Source: Scedosporium boydii (Eukaryota; Ascomycota; Sordariomycetes; Microascales; Microascaceae). From it: DNA of 64,000 bases. Positions 1 to 11,191 of the stretch are shown piece after piece (positions within the stretch are counted from its first letter, which is position 1; each line of letters starts with the position of its first letter). The stretch spans positions 1 through 64,000 of the forward strand of contig NJFT01000001.1 of NCBI GenBank assembly GCA_002221725.1, given 5' to 3'. The notes under the pieces were generated by a model. That model was not told where the DNA came from and searched no databases. It was given only the letters and a program-made list of their open reading frames with translations. The position numbers and the translations under genes are program-made.

Positions 1-404
1 TCTCTCCCTTCTTCCCCTTCTTCCCCTTCTTCCCCTTCTACCTCTTCTGCTTCTTCAAATTTGGCGGTACAAGCCCGAACCGCCTCATCTCGGTGAAGAG
101 AAGTCGAAAGGGGAAGGCCGAGCAGCATGGTCTGGTTACAGGCCAAGAGCCGGCCGAATCTCGGATACAGAGTCCAGTTCCCGGGACTCAGGCCGGACTC
201 GGCGCAGCTCCCCGGGCAGTCGCTCAGGGCCAGTTTGGCGAGCGCCGGGGAGATGTCATCGTCGACGGGCGGCGGCGGGACGGCTGTCGTGGTCTGCACC
301 GGGTGCGCGACCAAGTACGAGCTCAGCCTGTCCGAAATGCCAACGATGGACGTGGCGAGGCCGCCCACGCTCACAGCCGCCCATGCCGCTAATAAGAACC
401 TCAT
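1..404 (-). CDS. Secreted GH18 chitinase, killer-toxin-like subgroup C (N-terminal part only)
   Basis: The minus-strand frame from the ATG at 404 stays open to the window edge (134 codons), so the gene is cut by the window, not broken. Residues 1-25 look like a signal peptide (MRFLLAAWAAVSVGG...). Residues 63-96 carry a CPGSCAESG...NWTLYPRFGRLLACNQTMLL pattern. This matches the Cys-rich segment that opens mature fungal subgroup C chitinases, the killer-toxin-alpha-like class that usually carries LysM/ChBD and GH18 domains further on. The catalytic domain lies outside the window. From about residue 117 the frame becomes acidic, with a 9-bp repeat encoding EEG units. Such proteins are secreted and thought to act on chitin in self or competitor walls. 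The family call rests on this N-terminal signature alone. Confidence 0.6.
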   Translation of the reverse strand, partial: MRFLLAAWAAVSVGGLATSIVGISDRLSSYLVAHPVQTTTAVPPPPVDDDISPALAKLALSDCPGSCAESGLSPGNWTLYPRFGRLLACNQTMLLGLPLSTSLHRDEAVRACTAKFEEAEEVEGEEGEEGEEGR

Positions 405-1463
405 GAGATAAGGAAAGAGGAGGGGGGTTTAGAAAGTAAGAGAAAGTAGGGTGGTGTTGGAGATGTGCAAGTCAGTCAAGGAAGAAGAATGGAAGCGAGC
501 ATCAATGATGATGAGTGAATGTTAAGGCAGGATATCAGACCAAGAAAAGAGAAAAGAGAGACATGGAGTTGCCAAAGGAACGAAATAAGCTTGTGAAGCC
601 AACGAGCCAGAAGAGAGAGTGAAACAAATGAAGCAGTCGACTTAGGCACCAGAAAGAGAGACTGGGTCGACGACTGTAAGGAGCGAGTTACTGAGGGTGA
701 AGAAGTAAGGACGGGAAGGCCATTGATAAAAGGGAGAATACGGGGAGCCTGGGTACTTGATGTAGAAGGACATGAAGTCAGAGGGGCAGCATATCGAACG
801 AAAGATCATGCAAAGAATACGTAAGAATAAGTCGCGAATGGGGAAGAGACCTGAGAAACCCCTCCCGCACCAGAGGAGACTGTGAATATCCAATCTCCGA
901 GTCAAGAGAGGGTATGCAGAGATGCTCCGAGATCCGAGCGTGTGTAACATTACACACTCCACTGGACGGACCTGCCAAAGCTCCTCCTCATCTAGATGCT
1001 TGCCAGCCTAGTCCTCTTCAAGCGCCAATGGCAAGTTGTAATCTCAATATTCGCTCACGTCGTTCCCCAAAACACACGGGTGCAGCCGACGGGACCTATT
1101 CGTGGTAAGCTCGGAGCTGGTAACTGCTAACACAAGGGTCAGTTCCCACAGGAACTGTGAGATAAGTTGACCCGGAATACCACCCCGGGTATGGCCATCG
1201 TATGTTGCCACTGCAGTTGAGAGATTGGGCTCGACGCACTATGAAATGAGGGCTTGTCATTAGATTTGAATATGACTTGGTGCTGCTCCCTTCGGATCCC
1301 CTCGTCCGTCCGTCCCCCACATCATTCCCATCGCTCCCATCATACATGTAAGGTTCTCGCCTCACTTGTCGATAACCTACACACTCGTTTCTCCCTCATC
1401 TTTGATGATCCTACCTTCGTTTTTCAACCATCTCACCTCCAGTCACTCGTTTTCTCAACTATC
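405..1463. other. Intergenic, divergent upstream region
   Basis: This interval separates the divergent starts of the chitinase (-) and the small secreted protein (+). Short ORFs here have no recognisable content. The last 120 bases before 1464 are C/T-rich, as in a typical fungal leader. I see no RNA gene or mobile element. Confidence 0.5.
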
Positions 1464-2339
1464 ATGAGATTTTCGTCCGTCCTAGCTCTCGTCGCCGCCG
1501 TCGCAGCCATCCCGTTTGATAATGGTCCGCGAAAGCGCGCCGATGGTGACGTTGTGATCCATCTTGGCTTTCGCGCCATTAAGCAAGTGTGTACATGTTG
1601 CCCTCCCTAGCATAAATCAAATATCTCACACTTTCTTTGCAGTCAGAAGCTAAGGCCATCGACGACAACGGCCGGCGCATGGTCCGATCCAACGAGGAGG
1701 CAGCCCGCCAGCTCGGTGCGGGCATCTACATTTCAGGCGTCTTCCAGGATTGGCCGCCGTTCGGGCCGAACAAGGAAAAACCCGTTGACTTCTACGAGTA
1801 CTTTGACTGCGCCGTCTTCGCCAACGCCAACGAGTGGAACGCGCTGCACAAGGCGTGGGTTCCCATGTACTATGACTTCCCCGAGGACCAGCAGGAGCCG
1901 CCCAACAATCAGCCCAAGACTTGCGAAAGGCCCAGATTGTGGGGTATGAAAGTGAACCAGAGTGAGTATACAGCTTCCACCAGGCGAGGAAAGACCAGGA
2001 GATGTAGATGCGGATACTAATATGATTGGGGACAATTTGCAACGTATAGAGAGCGACCGAGCCCGCTTCCTCACGATGCTGAACCCGGCATACACCATGG
2101 CCAACACGGTCCGCTTCTCCCCGGTCCAGAGCCACACGGAAAAGATCCAGGGCCTGATACCGCAAGAAATTGTAACCAGCGTGAGATTCGAGATGGAATG
2201 CGCGCGCCGGATTAAGCCGGACCCCAAAAAGCCGAATGAGAAGACGGCCAACGACGAGATTGGCGAGCGGAAGCCCATCAGTTGGGCCTTTACGAATTCT
2301 TTGCCGGGACGGGACAAGGACGATGGCGTGTACGTCTAG
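1464..2339 (+). CDS. Small secreted protein, possible ADP-ribosyltransferase-like fold
   Basis: Three exons (1464-1586, 1643-1961, 2050-2339) join to 243 residues. The start was chosen because it opens a clear signal peptide (MRFSSVLALVAAVAAIP); the upstream in-frame ATG at 1254 lacks one. A Kex2-like RKR at residues 23-25 suggests propeptide cleavage. After it come HLGFR (Arg37) and QLGAGIYIS (residues 64-72). The order of an early-strand Arg and then a G-x-G-x-Y-x-S segment recalls secreted fungal proteins with an ADP-ribosyltransferase-like fold. The third catalytic motif is not obvious, so activity cannot be claimed. The C-terminal third is charged and hydrophilic. Secretion is well supported; the fold is a weak inference and the protein is best labelled hypothetical secreted. 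Confidence 0.75.
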
Positions 2340-3263
2340 TGGGTCTGCGCTTGCGGCTTGTTTGTCTGATGGGCTGTTTGATAGAGGATGCACGCACACA
2401 CTTATTATCAGAGATTCCGAAGAGGGGGCGGGGGGGTCTTCTCCTCTTTTACAACATGTACGGTAGCTACAGTCTTTCAGAGGAACGACACAGGGCATGG
2501 CAATCTTGCCCGTGATTCTCATGTCCGTATCGATGCCTGCACGCCCGCCGTGGCTTCAATACCAGTTGGCATATATTTCCGGAGAAGCTTCTTTCCTGGG
2601 TAGTGTAATCCGTAAGGCTCAAGGGACATTGATGGATGCATGCAGTCGCCCAAAGGAAATCGCCAAGACGCCAAGACGCCATCAAGCTCAACTGAAGAAT
2701 AGTATCGTGGGGTCTCATCATAATAATCTACGAACGACTCCGTCTCTTCCCTGCTAACCGTGATGAAGAAAGGGGCCCCGAAGCCGAGCCGAGCCGCCTT
2801 CTCTATGCGCAAAATAGCAATCTCGGTTAGGTTAGCTCCTTCGTCGAGCAGGAGCCAGCTGCACTGCAACCATGATCAGTTCATGCTGCTGCAGGTCGGG
2901 GGGGACAGGACAGTTGAAGGAGACTATCAATTCTCCAGGTACGGTTACAGCACAGAGCCAGGAACAGGAGACAGGAGACACGTGCACGAGGACTACGGAC
3001 AGACATCGATTGGATTGGTCGTATGTATTCTTCGGCGGCACTGAGTGGTCTGTTATTAACTATTATCCAATTTACTTCGTACGACGAAGAAGTACGACGA
3101 AGTAGAGTTCCTTTCACCTCGTGGCATTTGTTCCTTTACTCCGGACACCAACAGTTTAATTTAAGAACAAAGTATGCCGTTGAGGTTTCCTCACTCCGAA
3201 GAGTGCACTAACTACACTGTCTCCATACTCACTCAAGGACCCAAGAACAATTAGCAAGCCACC
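2340..3263. other. Intergenic region
   Basis: No gene is supported here. The region holds a G-run (about 2425-2436) and a pair of TACTTCGTA-type elements at 3071-3104, described separately. Confidence 0.5.
3071..3104. repeat. Clustered TACTTCGTA / GTACGACGAAG elements
   Basis: The segment contains ACTTCGTACGACGAAG followed by a second AGTACGACGAAGTA. It is one of the densest examples of a short motif that recurs in the intergenic DNA of this window. Confidence 0.6.
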
Positions 3264-3487
3264 ATGGATAACAGGTTGTTTTACGACAAAGTCGAGAGTG
3301 GAGAGATTGCCATTGACTCCCACGAGCTCTTACTGCGCATAACCTTCATCTATCTAGACTGGCAACTCCCTCATATAGGTGTCTTTGGTATTGTCGCAAG
3401 ACTTCATAAACGGCAGTGGACATTTGGCCAGGGAGACTTGAAGTTTAACCGGTACAGGAGTCTTCTTCCTCTTCTTCCCCTTCTTCT

Positions 3488-3528
<41 letters not shown>

Positions 3529-4691
3529 TATATACATATTATACTTTGCCCTTTTCACTGATAATAGTCTTATGATATAGTACACTAGACACCTTTTATG
3601 TCTCCCAGCTCTACGCCTGGATGCACTCATGTTCAAACAACCTCGAGGATGAGCTGCCTGATGACATAGATGCCTTCTACACAGAGTACTATGACTTTCT
3701 CAACCCAGAGGCATGGCGCCATTACTATTCAGAACGCCTCATATCCCAGCCAGTCTCAGCCCGCCTGTACCGCCTGCCGGACCTCCGGGATCTCCACGAT
3801 GCCGCCTACCCCCTATACTCACCTAGAAACAAGGGCGTCGGGCACTTCACCAAGCTCCCTCGCTGGGCCAACACTGTGGCTGCCACCTTTGACCTATATC
3901 CGACTCTCCCTCCCCAAACCATGACAGAGCTGGCCCTCTCTACTATCAAGGAGTCCTTTGCCCGCTTGCAGGCAGACTGCCCGGATATCCAGCCGTACTC
4001 AAAGACCCAGGTGTACTACTGGCTGAGTCACTATGGTGTTCCTTGGCTGCCAGACGGCCACGCTACCCCCAAAGGAACTTCTGGATGGGGCTACCCTGAT
4101 ACCTTTGGCCAAAAGATAGCCCGCGCCCACACTGACCCATGGTCGTGGTGTGACCACTACTCCCCGGAGCTGTGGAACTCAGAGGAGGCTAGGGCCAAGG
4201 TTGTCGAGCCAGACCTCGATGGCACGCCCAAGGAACCCCTCTGGGGCTGCGGAGGGCCAGATGGCGGCACCGGCTTCTACGCATGCCAGCGCGCCTGGGA
4301 CCCAGAGCTCGGCAGCGAAGAAGAAATCGCCTTCCTGGCTGCCGTCGCCGCTGCGGAGACGGACGGCGTCGCCGACCTGGATCTCTCCATAAACTCGCAC
4401 CTCCTGCTCAGCGTTATGCTCGGCGTGTCTGAGCCCGCACGCCTCGACTGCGTGCGCGCGCACCTTGTCGAATCGGGCCGCCCACTATCTGACGACGTGT
4501 CCCCCGCCCGCTGGGTCCAGGAGGTCCTCGCCGTTATGCGACCGTATGTGCAGGAGAATCCTGTGGACGAAGGAGGGCGCACGGAGCTGTTCCGCCGCAT
4601 CCTGGTCGAGAACGGCCAGCTCTTCGGCTGGTGGAGGGTTTATGAGGACTTCAACTTTTGGGTTGGATCGTTCGAACCAAAGAAAGCCTAA
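3264..4691 (+). CDS. Orphan hypothetical protein, two exons
   Basis: Exon 1 (3264-3451) and exon 2 (3581-4691) join in phase to give 432 residues. The donor is GTACAG and the acceptor GATATAG. The nearer AG before the exon-2 ATG at 3621 would break the frame, so the acceptor at 3580 was chosen. The joined protein starts MDNRLFYDKVESGE and is continuous in character across the junction (QLYAWMHSC). It is rich in Trp, Tyr and Pro, with no signal peptide, clear TM segment or recognised domain. It looks soluble. Codon use is GC-rich and resembles its neighbours. I do not recognise the family. The intron contains a T tract of about 35 bases. An alternative model would use only the 356-residue second exon from 3621. 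Confidence 0.65.
3491..3525 (+). repeat. Poly-T tract inside intron
   Basis: About 35 consecutive T lie between C/T-rich DNA and a TATATATA stretch, within the intron of the orphan gene (3452-3580). This is a low-complexity tract, or possibly the tail of an inserted retrosequence on the minus strand. Confidence 0.8.
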
Positions 4692-4929
4692 TTGTTACTT
4701 GATAAGTATTTCCTCTTAATTCAGATATATCGCATTAGATGGTCCTGAAATTGGTAGATTTGTGCCAACCATAAACTGCAACCTGGGATCCCGAAATGAG
4801 GTGGCACCAGTGAACCGGGTTCCAGGCTAGCACGCTGACAAGCCCCCACCATCCGGAGCTGGGTGATGCTGTTGCAACAGCAAGGCCTCGTGCCGATCCA
4901 GATGCAGGATTGGTGCTCGCCGGCTGATA

Positions 4930-5180
4930 TCAGTCAGATTGCAATGTAGAAGGTAATATTACTAGAAGAGTAGGTTTTACTATAGCAGTCTTTCTATAAC
5001 AAAGTCCATCCACTTGCAGCTATATAAGAAGTATAAGTATTAATAAGATATTTAAGTAGCTTATAGAGCTAGGTCTTATTTAAAGAGACTAATATTCTAA
5101 AGTTATATAGTAAAGTAAGATACTAATTATAAAAAGTTTAAGGCTCTATAAAAACTATAATTTAAAAGATAGTTTAAAGT
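4930..5180. mobile_element. AT-rich, RIP-like degenerate relic
   Basis: About 250 bases are strikingly A/T- and TpA-rich (TATAAG, TTATAAAAAG, CTATAAAAACTATAATT). They sit abruptly between GC-balanced flanks, and the boundary at 5180 (AAAGT/CGGCGGCGGG) is sharp. This is the look of repeat-induced point mutation of an old repeat copy. No transposase or reverse transcriptase motif survives, so the element type is unknown. Confidence 0.4.
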
Positions 5181-5187
5181 CGGCGGC

Positions 5188-5296
5188 GGGAAATACGGCC
5201 TGCAGAGTGAAAGGGGAAATATAGCTCCAAGAAACAAAGGAAGAAAGGATGGGGAAATACAGCCCCTAAGATGATCAGTGGGAAATACAGCCCACA
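5188..5296 (+). repeat. Four irregular copies of GGGAAATACAGCC
   Basis: Copies of a roughly 13-base unit begin near 5188 (GGGAAATACGGCC), 5213 (GGGGAAATATAGC), 5251 (GGGGAAATACAGCCCC) and 5280 (GGGAAATACAGCCC). Spacing is 25-38 bases. The unit lies immediately beside the AT-rich relic and may belong to the same old element. Confidence 0.6.
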
Positions 5297-6272
5297 AGAA
5301 GGAATGAGGAGGAAACCTCTAAATAGAGAGAGGTCTTTCGGATTGTGGAGGTGTTAAATGGAAGACTCCATGCCACGCAAAACAGTAGAAGAACTGTCCA
5401 ACTTCACTATTCGCAATGATTAGTGAGCCCGACCAAAAAGAGATATGATTAATGAGGGACTAAGTGCCCTTGAAGAACTGTAAAAACTCCTGAAAAAGAC
5501 TAAAAAAAACTTGGATAAGAAAAACCTTGAAACTTGAAAACTTGTCTTCCTTGACCTGGGGGCAGCGAAGAATAGTATCCGCTCCCCGGGGCCACGGACC
5601 GGAATACCATTTCTCCGCCCCTACCATGCTCCATCCTACCAGCGTCACCTTTTCCCCATCACAGTGGTACATGGCAAGAATGACGCTGCCTGGCTTCCAA
5701 GTCAGCCAGTACGACTACGAGCCACAAAGTACGCAGTACGCAATACTTCGTACAGTGCATCCAACATTTACAAGCCCACTACAATTATACGACCCCACAC
5801 AGTTTGAGTCTCATTTCCATAAGCATTTTCTTCTGGAACTTCCAGATCATTATGCCCCTCTTGGCTTGCGAGGGGCTAGCACGGAGTACAACCGAAGGAC
5901 TGCGGATTCTTGCAGATATGACATCAGAGATAAGGTACCGTTGATGTACGACCATTGATATCACCCCGCCTCCACCTTGATCTCCACGATTCCCGCTATC
6001 AGCACCCATTAGGCAAGGCGACCAACACAGCAAGCAAGTTCTACTGAGGGCAGTTGACATTAAAAGGTCTTGTTATATTAATACAGGTTTAGCAGGAGAC
6101 ACGCGTTGGACATCCTGAGCCGGTCTGACCGAGTCGTCTTCCATCTAATCTTTCAAGGTATCTCAACAAATAATGACAAGTGAAGAAGTTGGTGTTAAAG
6201 CAGTGCTGTGAAGAAGAAAATGGAAGAGAAAAAAAAGAAAATGAAACCAGAAATGTAACGCTAAAGAACAAA

Positions 6273-9200
6273 TCATTCATCCTCTCCCTCTGCATCCATC
6301 TCTCCATCGTCACCACCACCATCAACTACTATGCCATCGCCTGTATTCTCCACTGACGCTCCTCTCGCCTCTCCCTTATCGCCACCTCCAGGTGCCTTAA
6401 CAATCACAGAATCTTGATTGGCTTCCGACTTTCGTTCATCGACCTGCACGCGGACGACATCCTTCATCTCCTTGGAATCGTCGTTGGACGACGTCGTAGA
6501 CTTGCCTTCCCGCTTTTTCTTCTCCGCGAGCTCTGCCTGCCGCTGCCGCTCGATCCAAGCAGGAGGAAGACCCGGGCCACTGTCGGCGTTACCGTAGTCG
6601 CTCTTCTTCGTTCCCTTGGGCCATCGACCGGGTCCACGGCCCGTTCCGCCAGGCTTACGACGAGACGTGCTGCTCTTAGACTTAGGTCGTGCCGTGCTGA
6701 CCCGCCGCTTGCTGCTGCTGGCAACGCTGCCGCCACCGGTCGAAACACGCGGCTTAGGTGTGCTAACCGCCACTGGCACTGTAGGTGTCCGTACGATGCT
6801 CGGCCGAGGCTTGGCTTCCACGCGACGAGCGCCAACAACAGGAGGGAAAATTTCGAACCGCGTAGGCGGTATACCTTTGTACGGCGCCCTCCATGCTTCT
6901 TCCTCGGGAGGATCGCCTTTAGCTTTCTGCGCCTCGCAATCACCTTCCTTGCGCTCTGCGCCATCCGTTTGGTTATTCTCTTTGTCCTCAGTAGCAGTTC
7001 CATTGACGAGGCCATTCTCCGGTCTGGGCTTTTGCGAGTCATTGTTGACGTGACCGTTGGGAAGCTCGGTATTAGTGGCGGCGTCAGGCAGCGCCTCGAG
7101 ACTGGGAGGCTCGACATTATCGTCCTCCTCGCGAGGTGCAATTGCATTGATCGCGGGTCCGAGCTCAAAGTTCACCGCGCTGCTGCGACCCATGACGTAG
7201 GGCGTCCAAGTCAACGCATTCGGGTTGAGCTTAACGTATTTCTTGGATTCCCACTTCGCCACATACTCTCTGCAGAAGCTGAGATCGACCCTAAATGCGT
7301 AGAGCTTGGTCTGGGGGTCCCGGACGAGACATCTGAGACCCTCGAGAGCAGATATCACGTCGTCCGCCGTCATACCGGTGTCCTCTGATATCTTCCGTAT
7401 GCTGAGCCCTTGCTTCTTAGCCTTGTCCCCATTCTCCGCTTGTTCCAGAAGGTACTTGCACATTATCAAGCGCCAGTAGTTACGGTAGGAGACAAGACCC
7501 ATATCCGAGAGTGGCTTCTCGGGTGAACCCGTCCGCCGCTCCGCTCTTGTAAGGAGGTAAGAAAAGTCAATGAGAAGGTTTCCATAGCCTTTCCGCTGGT
7601 GAATTGGTAATGTTAGGATACAGCTGACGTTGTTTTGGCTGCTCGACCGCTTCTCTTTCGAGAAGTAGCCAACAAAATGGTATCCGAGCTCATCGTATTC
7701 ACAGAGGACGTAGAACAGAAAGGGTTCTACATCATAGTAGAGAGTTTTAGAACCCAGAAATAGCTTGGCCAGAAGACAGAGGTTCTGGCAGTATACCGGG
7801 TTCTTTCTTCCATCAACCTCGAAGACTGAGACTGAATTATCGCGGTAGATTTCATCTCCCGGTGGATGTTTCGAAGGGCATTTCAGTTTGTGCCTCCAGG
7901 CGACGTAGTCCGAGTTCATGTACTTCAGGCAGAACTCGCAAATGTACAGCACGCGGTTCCTGCTGTATTCTTCTGGGTAGGGCGCAGCATACCATGTGTC
8001 AATCTCCCATCCGCCGAATTCGATACACTCGATTTGGCTAGCAGGACCAGCCGCTTTCTTCGGCTTCTTGACAGGCATCTGTATCTCTTCTTGCATGGCA
8101 ATGATACGTGCTTTCCACTCAGCTTCCGCTCGTTGCTTCGCTTCGTCGAAGCGCCGCCTGTCCCCGGTGTCAGGCATCGTCTTCGACGTATCCGCTTCGG
8201 ATTCACTGAGGATTCCGCCATACGGCTTTCCTTTAACCTCATCCGACTCCTTATCAAAGAATGAATAAAATGGTTGTGAATAAGTGGTTGACACGAACGG
8301 CGCAATTAGCGGTTCAGGACTCCATTCCCGCGTCGCTCTTGAGCCGTTGGTCCTTGAAGGTCTCGGTGTGACCACTCGGTTAGATCGTTTGCGGTCTGGC
8401 AGATAGCGTTGGGAGAGCGCCGTGCGGAGCGCATCGCTATTGACTCGCATGTTTACCAAGATGGAGGAGGAAGATGGCTTCGATATTGTCACAGGCTTTT
8501 GTCGTGCGATCCTAAGCCTTAGTGTTCGGGAAGGGCGGCCTGATGGATCATCCCCTGACGTTCCCTCTTGCGACTGCTGACGATCATCATCTGAGGGCTG
8601 GCGCCTACGTTTCCGCAAATTCATAACTCCATCTTCGCCCGAATCGACAGGTGACGTTTTCCGTTTACGAAGGTGACGGGGCCCTTCTGAGGCATCGCCT
8701 TCAGAAACTTCTCTACTGCCACCAGATGTTGATTGACCATCTCGTCTGTGGATAGCCGAAGCAGAGGCAACTATTTCGAGGTTGGATGCAGCGGATTTGC
8801 GGTCAGTTTCCACTTCAGCGGAGCCGTCACTAGCGTTGGACAAAAGTTCGTCATCTTCCTCATCATCTGCGCATTCAGGGCATTTCCAGTTGGTCGCGGC
8901 TATAGGAGTTAGTTAGCGGTTGGAAAACCCACGGCATCTGAAGTTGTAGTAAGAAAAAACTTACAGGTCTTAGAAGTCGTGGCGCGCGCATCCCGGGCGC
9001 AATGTTGGTGTGCTGAGCAAACATCGTCAGCCGGCAATCCACCTCCACGTAAAACGCAAGCAAGAGCGCAAAATTCAACTTACCGGTTTCGCCACAAGAG
9101 GTGCAGGTGAGTTGTACGACGGGCTCGCCGTCTGCATCAGTCTCGGGGTCCTTCCTACAGAAGATACAGGCATTTGCCGCTTCGCTGGCAGACTCCTCGT

Positions 9201-9696
9201 CGTCCTCATCTTCGTTCCCAGCGACTTCATCATCCTCTTCCCACGCTGCATCACCATCTGACTCACCATCAGCAGTCTGAGATTCGGATGCGTCGCTCGC
9301 GGAGTCTTCTTCCTCGTCATCTGTCTCTCCCGGCTTCACTTTTACCGCGCCAACACCCTCCTCGTCGTCCTCCTCTCCCTCGGCATCTTCATCGTCAGGA
9401 ACCTCTGTGGTATTCGTAATAGCGCCGTTCATTAAGTCATAATCCTCGTCAGCCTCTCCGTCCGCATCAACATCCTCATCTTCGCCCTCGGCATCGTCGC
9501 TAGCATCGTCTTCAGATGCTGGATGGTTATGCGCCTCCTCATCGGCGTTGGTCATCTCGACATCGTCATCGGTAGATCCTTCGGTTGTATCACGCATGCG
9601 CCGCCTCTTAGTATGGACTTTGCCCTGGGATTCTTCGTCCTCCGATAGCGCAGCACTTTGCTGAAGCTCCTCCTCCGTGAGCTGCGCGTGCTCCAT
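6273..9696 (-). CDS. sas3: PHD-finger MYST histone acetyltransferase (Sas3/Mst2-like)
   Basis: Exons 9084-9696, 8965-9012 and 6273-8899 join to 1095 residues. The true start is the ATG at 9696; the large exon alone has no ATG at its 5' end. After a very acidic N-terminus comes a PHD-type zinc finger (about residues 177-235: CIFC...CTSC...HQHC...CPEC) assembled across both introns. The MYST domain follows: C2HC finger (LYICEFCLKY...HKLKC, near 540), acetyl-CoA loop with the Cys of NVSCILTLP and QRKGYG (near 650-660), and the PEKPLSDMG segment expected to hold the catalytic Glu. The C-terminus is long, basic and Ser/Lys-rich with a GRGPGRWPKG stretch. MYST enzymes acetylate histone tails in the nucleus. 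The PHD and lack of a chromodomain favour the Sas3/Mst2/MOZ branch over Esa1. The gene is head to head with NDUFA1. Confidence 0.93.
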
Positions 9697-10453
9697 TGCT
9701 TGCGACGTCCTCCAAGCGAGTGGTTATCGCAGGACGGCTTTTTATCGTAGGGAGTAATCGCGGTGATTTAGGGAACAACATCCATCTCAGACGAGCGTTT
9801 CCGGGGGATTCTTTCTTCGGAATGAAAGTGGGGCGCGTCGAGGGTGGCCAAGATCGTGGGAATGCAACCAGTTGGCGACAGCCTCGTGACGCGCAGTGGG
9901 TGTATGTCTCGAGTCGAAGTCGGTGGAAAGAAGCGTCAAAGGCAGCCCCCTCGCAGTACCTATGGCGAAATAAGAAGGAATGGCGCGTAAATATCGGTTA
10001 TTGCAGACAGAAACGATGTTGGCGAAAAGGAAAACTCGCTCTGGAGTTTGTGTTCCTCCCCAACCAAGAGGCTGAGGGGAGAGATGTCACAGTATTGGAA
10101 GTCGCGGTTTGGCGGTTGATTACATAATGCACCCGTGACTCGCCCAATCGCAGTTTTGACAATTCGGATTCCGGCAACCGACAGTTGCAACCATCACGAA
10201 CACAGCCAGACCTCGACGAGCGTTTCTTTTACGGCAGCCCTCGCCTTCACGCTGTTGAAACCCGAATAATTATATCCGGCGACCTAATTTACCGGGTATA
10301 AGCTCCAGCTGAAGCTCTCTAATGTACGACCCAAATTCCCACCTCCCTCTCAATTGCTGATTGAGGTCAATATCAACTGATCACGAGCATCTAGCTGAGC
10401 TTCTTCCTCCTCAACTCGTCCTCCCCGATAACCTCGAACGAAACGTCGCCAAA
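9697..10453. promoter_or_regulatory. Shared upstream region of MYST acetyltransferase and NDUFA1 genes
   Basis: These 757 bases separate two divergent ATGs and must hold both promoters. I could not single out a TATA box or named operator. The last 80 bases before NDUFA1 are C/T-rich, typical of a leader. Confidence 0.5.
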
Positions 10454-10955
10454 ATGCCTGTCCCATTCGAGGCCCTGCTCCCTTACGCCATCATGACTGT
10501 CGTACGTACAATCCGAATCCCGCATTGGCCTATGCAATGGAGGAGCTAAATCATCATGCCTACAGATGTTCGGTGCCACTGGTATCGGTCTGGCTACAGT
10601 AAAACACTACCAGAGTGGCAAGAAGCGCCCGAGGTACTCGGTGGACAACTGGGACCAGGTCAGTACCGTTGTGGAGCAAATTATATCTCTTAACCTTAGC
10701 TAACACTTTCATAACAGCAAAGTAAATCTCCCCCTCACAACCGACAGCTCACTTGATGTTGCAATATTAACCCGGCTTTAGTGATGGAGCGCGATAGGCG
10801 ATTGACTGGGTCTCTGAGAGGCCAAATCGACCGGCCGGAAGCTCCGCCAGGCTTCGAATATAACAACCCTTGGAAGGTATGCAACGTATGCTCCATACTC
10901 GCAGGCTTTGGCTGACCTGTATCCCCCTACGTAGCTGGAGAGGAGAATGTTCTAG
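10454..10955 (+). CDS. NDUFA1: NADH:ubiquinone oxidoreductase subunit NDUFA1 (MWFE)
   Basis: Five exons (10454-10501, 10566-10658, 10718-10721, 10782-10876, 10935-10955) join to 86 residues. The protein has one N-terminal membrane segment (YAIMTVMFGATGIGLATV) and then the family hallmark MERDRRLTG, matching the MERDRRISG of animal MWFE. This is a small supernumerary subunit of the membrane arm of mitochondrial complex I, needed for its assembly in animals. The third exon is only four bases (CAAA). Without it CAG would run into TGA; with it the frame reads QQMMERDRR. Both flanking introns (59 and 60 nt) have normal GT/AG ends, and CTAAC lies upstream of the first acceptor. Length fits the family. 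Confidence 0.88.
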
Positions 10956-11191
10956 AGTAATACACTCTTACGTGTGCCGATGAGGATCAAATGTGAGATT
11001 TGATGTTGGCTGATAGACTGCACAACAGAGCATAGTTGAAAGTTCGTCCATCGAAGGAAGTTGTGTACATATACTTGCCCTAGAGCCTCGAGAGGTGTTC
11101 AAAAATATACATAAACTGAGGCACATGTTCCTAATCTTTCACTTCATGCACTTCAAAAGTTGGAGATGTGGTTACCGACGTCTCTTTAGTA

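Larger units (their letters stand above)
4692..6272. other. Intergenic region with relic DNA
   Basis: No intact gene is seen. The first part holds an AT-rich relic and a repeat cluster (separate entries). From 5460 to 6100 there are only short open frames without recognisable domains; the longest (5527-5958, +) is compositionally random. The last 180 bases are probably the 3' UTR of the acetyltransferase gene. Confidence 0.5.

Noticed and set aside
1650..2522. 290-codon minus-strand ORF
   Set aside because: It is antisense to the three-exon secreted protein gene, which has a signal peptide and in-phase splicing; the antisense frame shows no domain.
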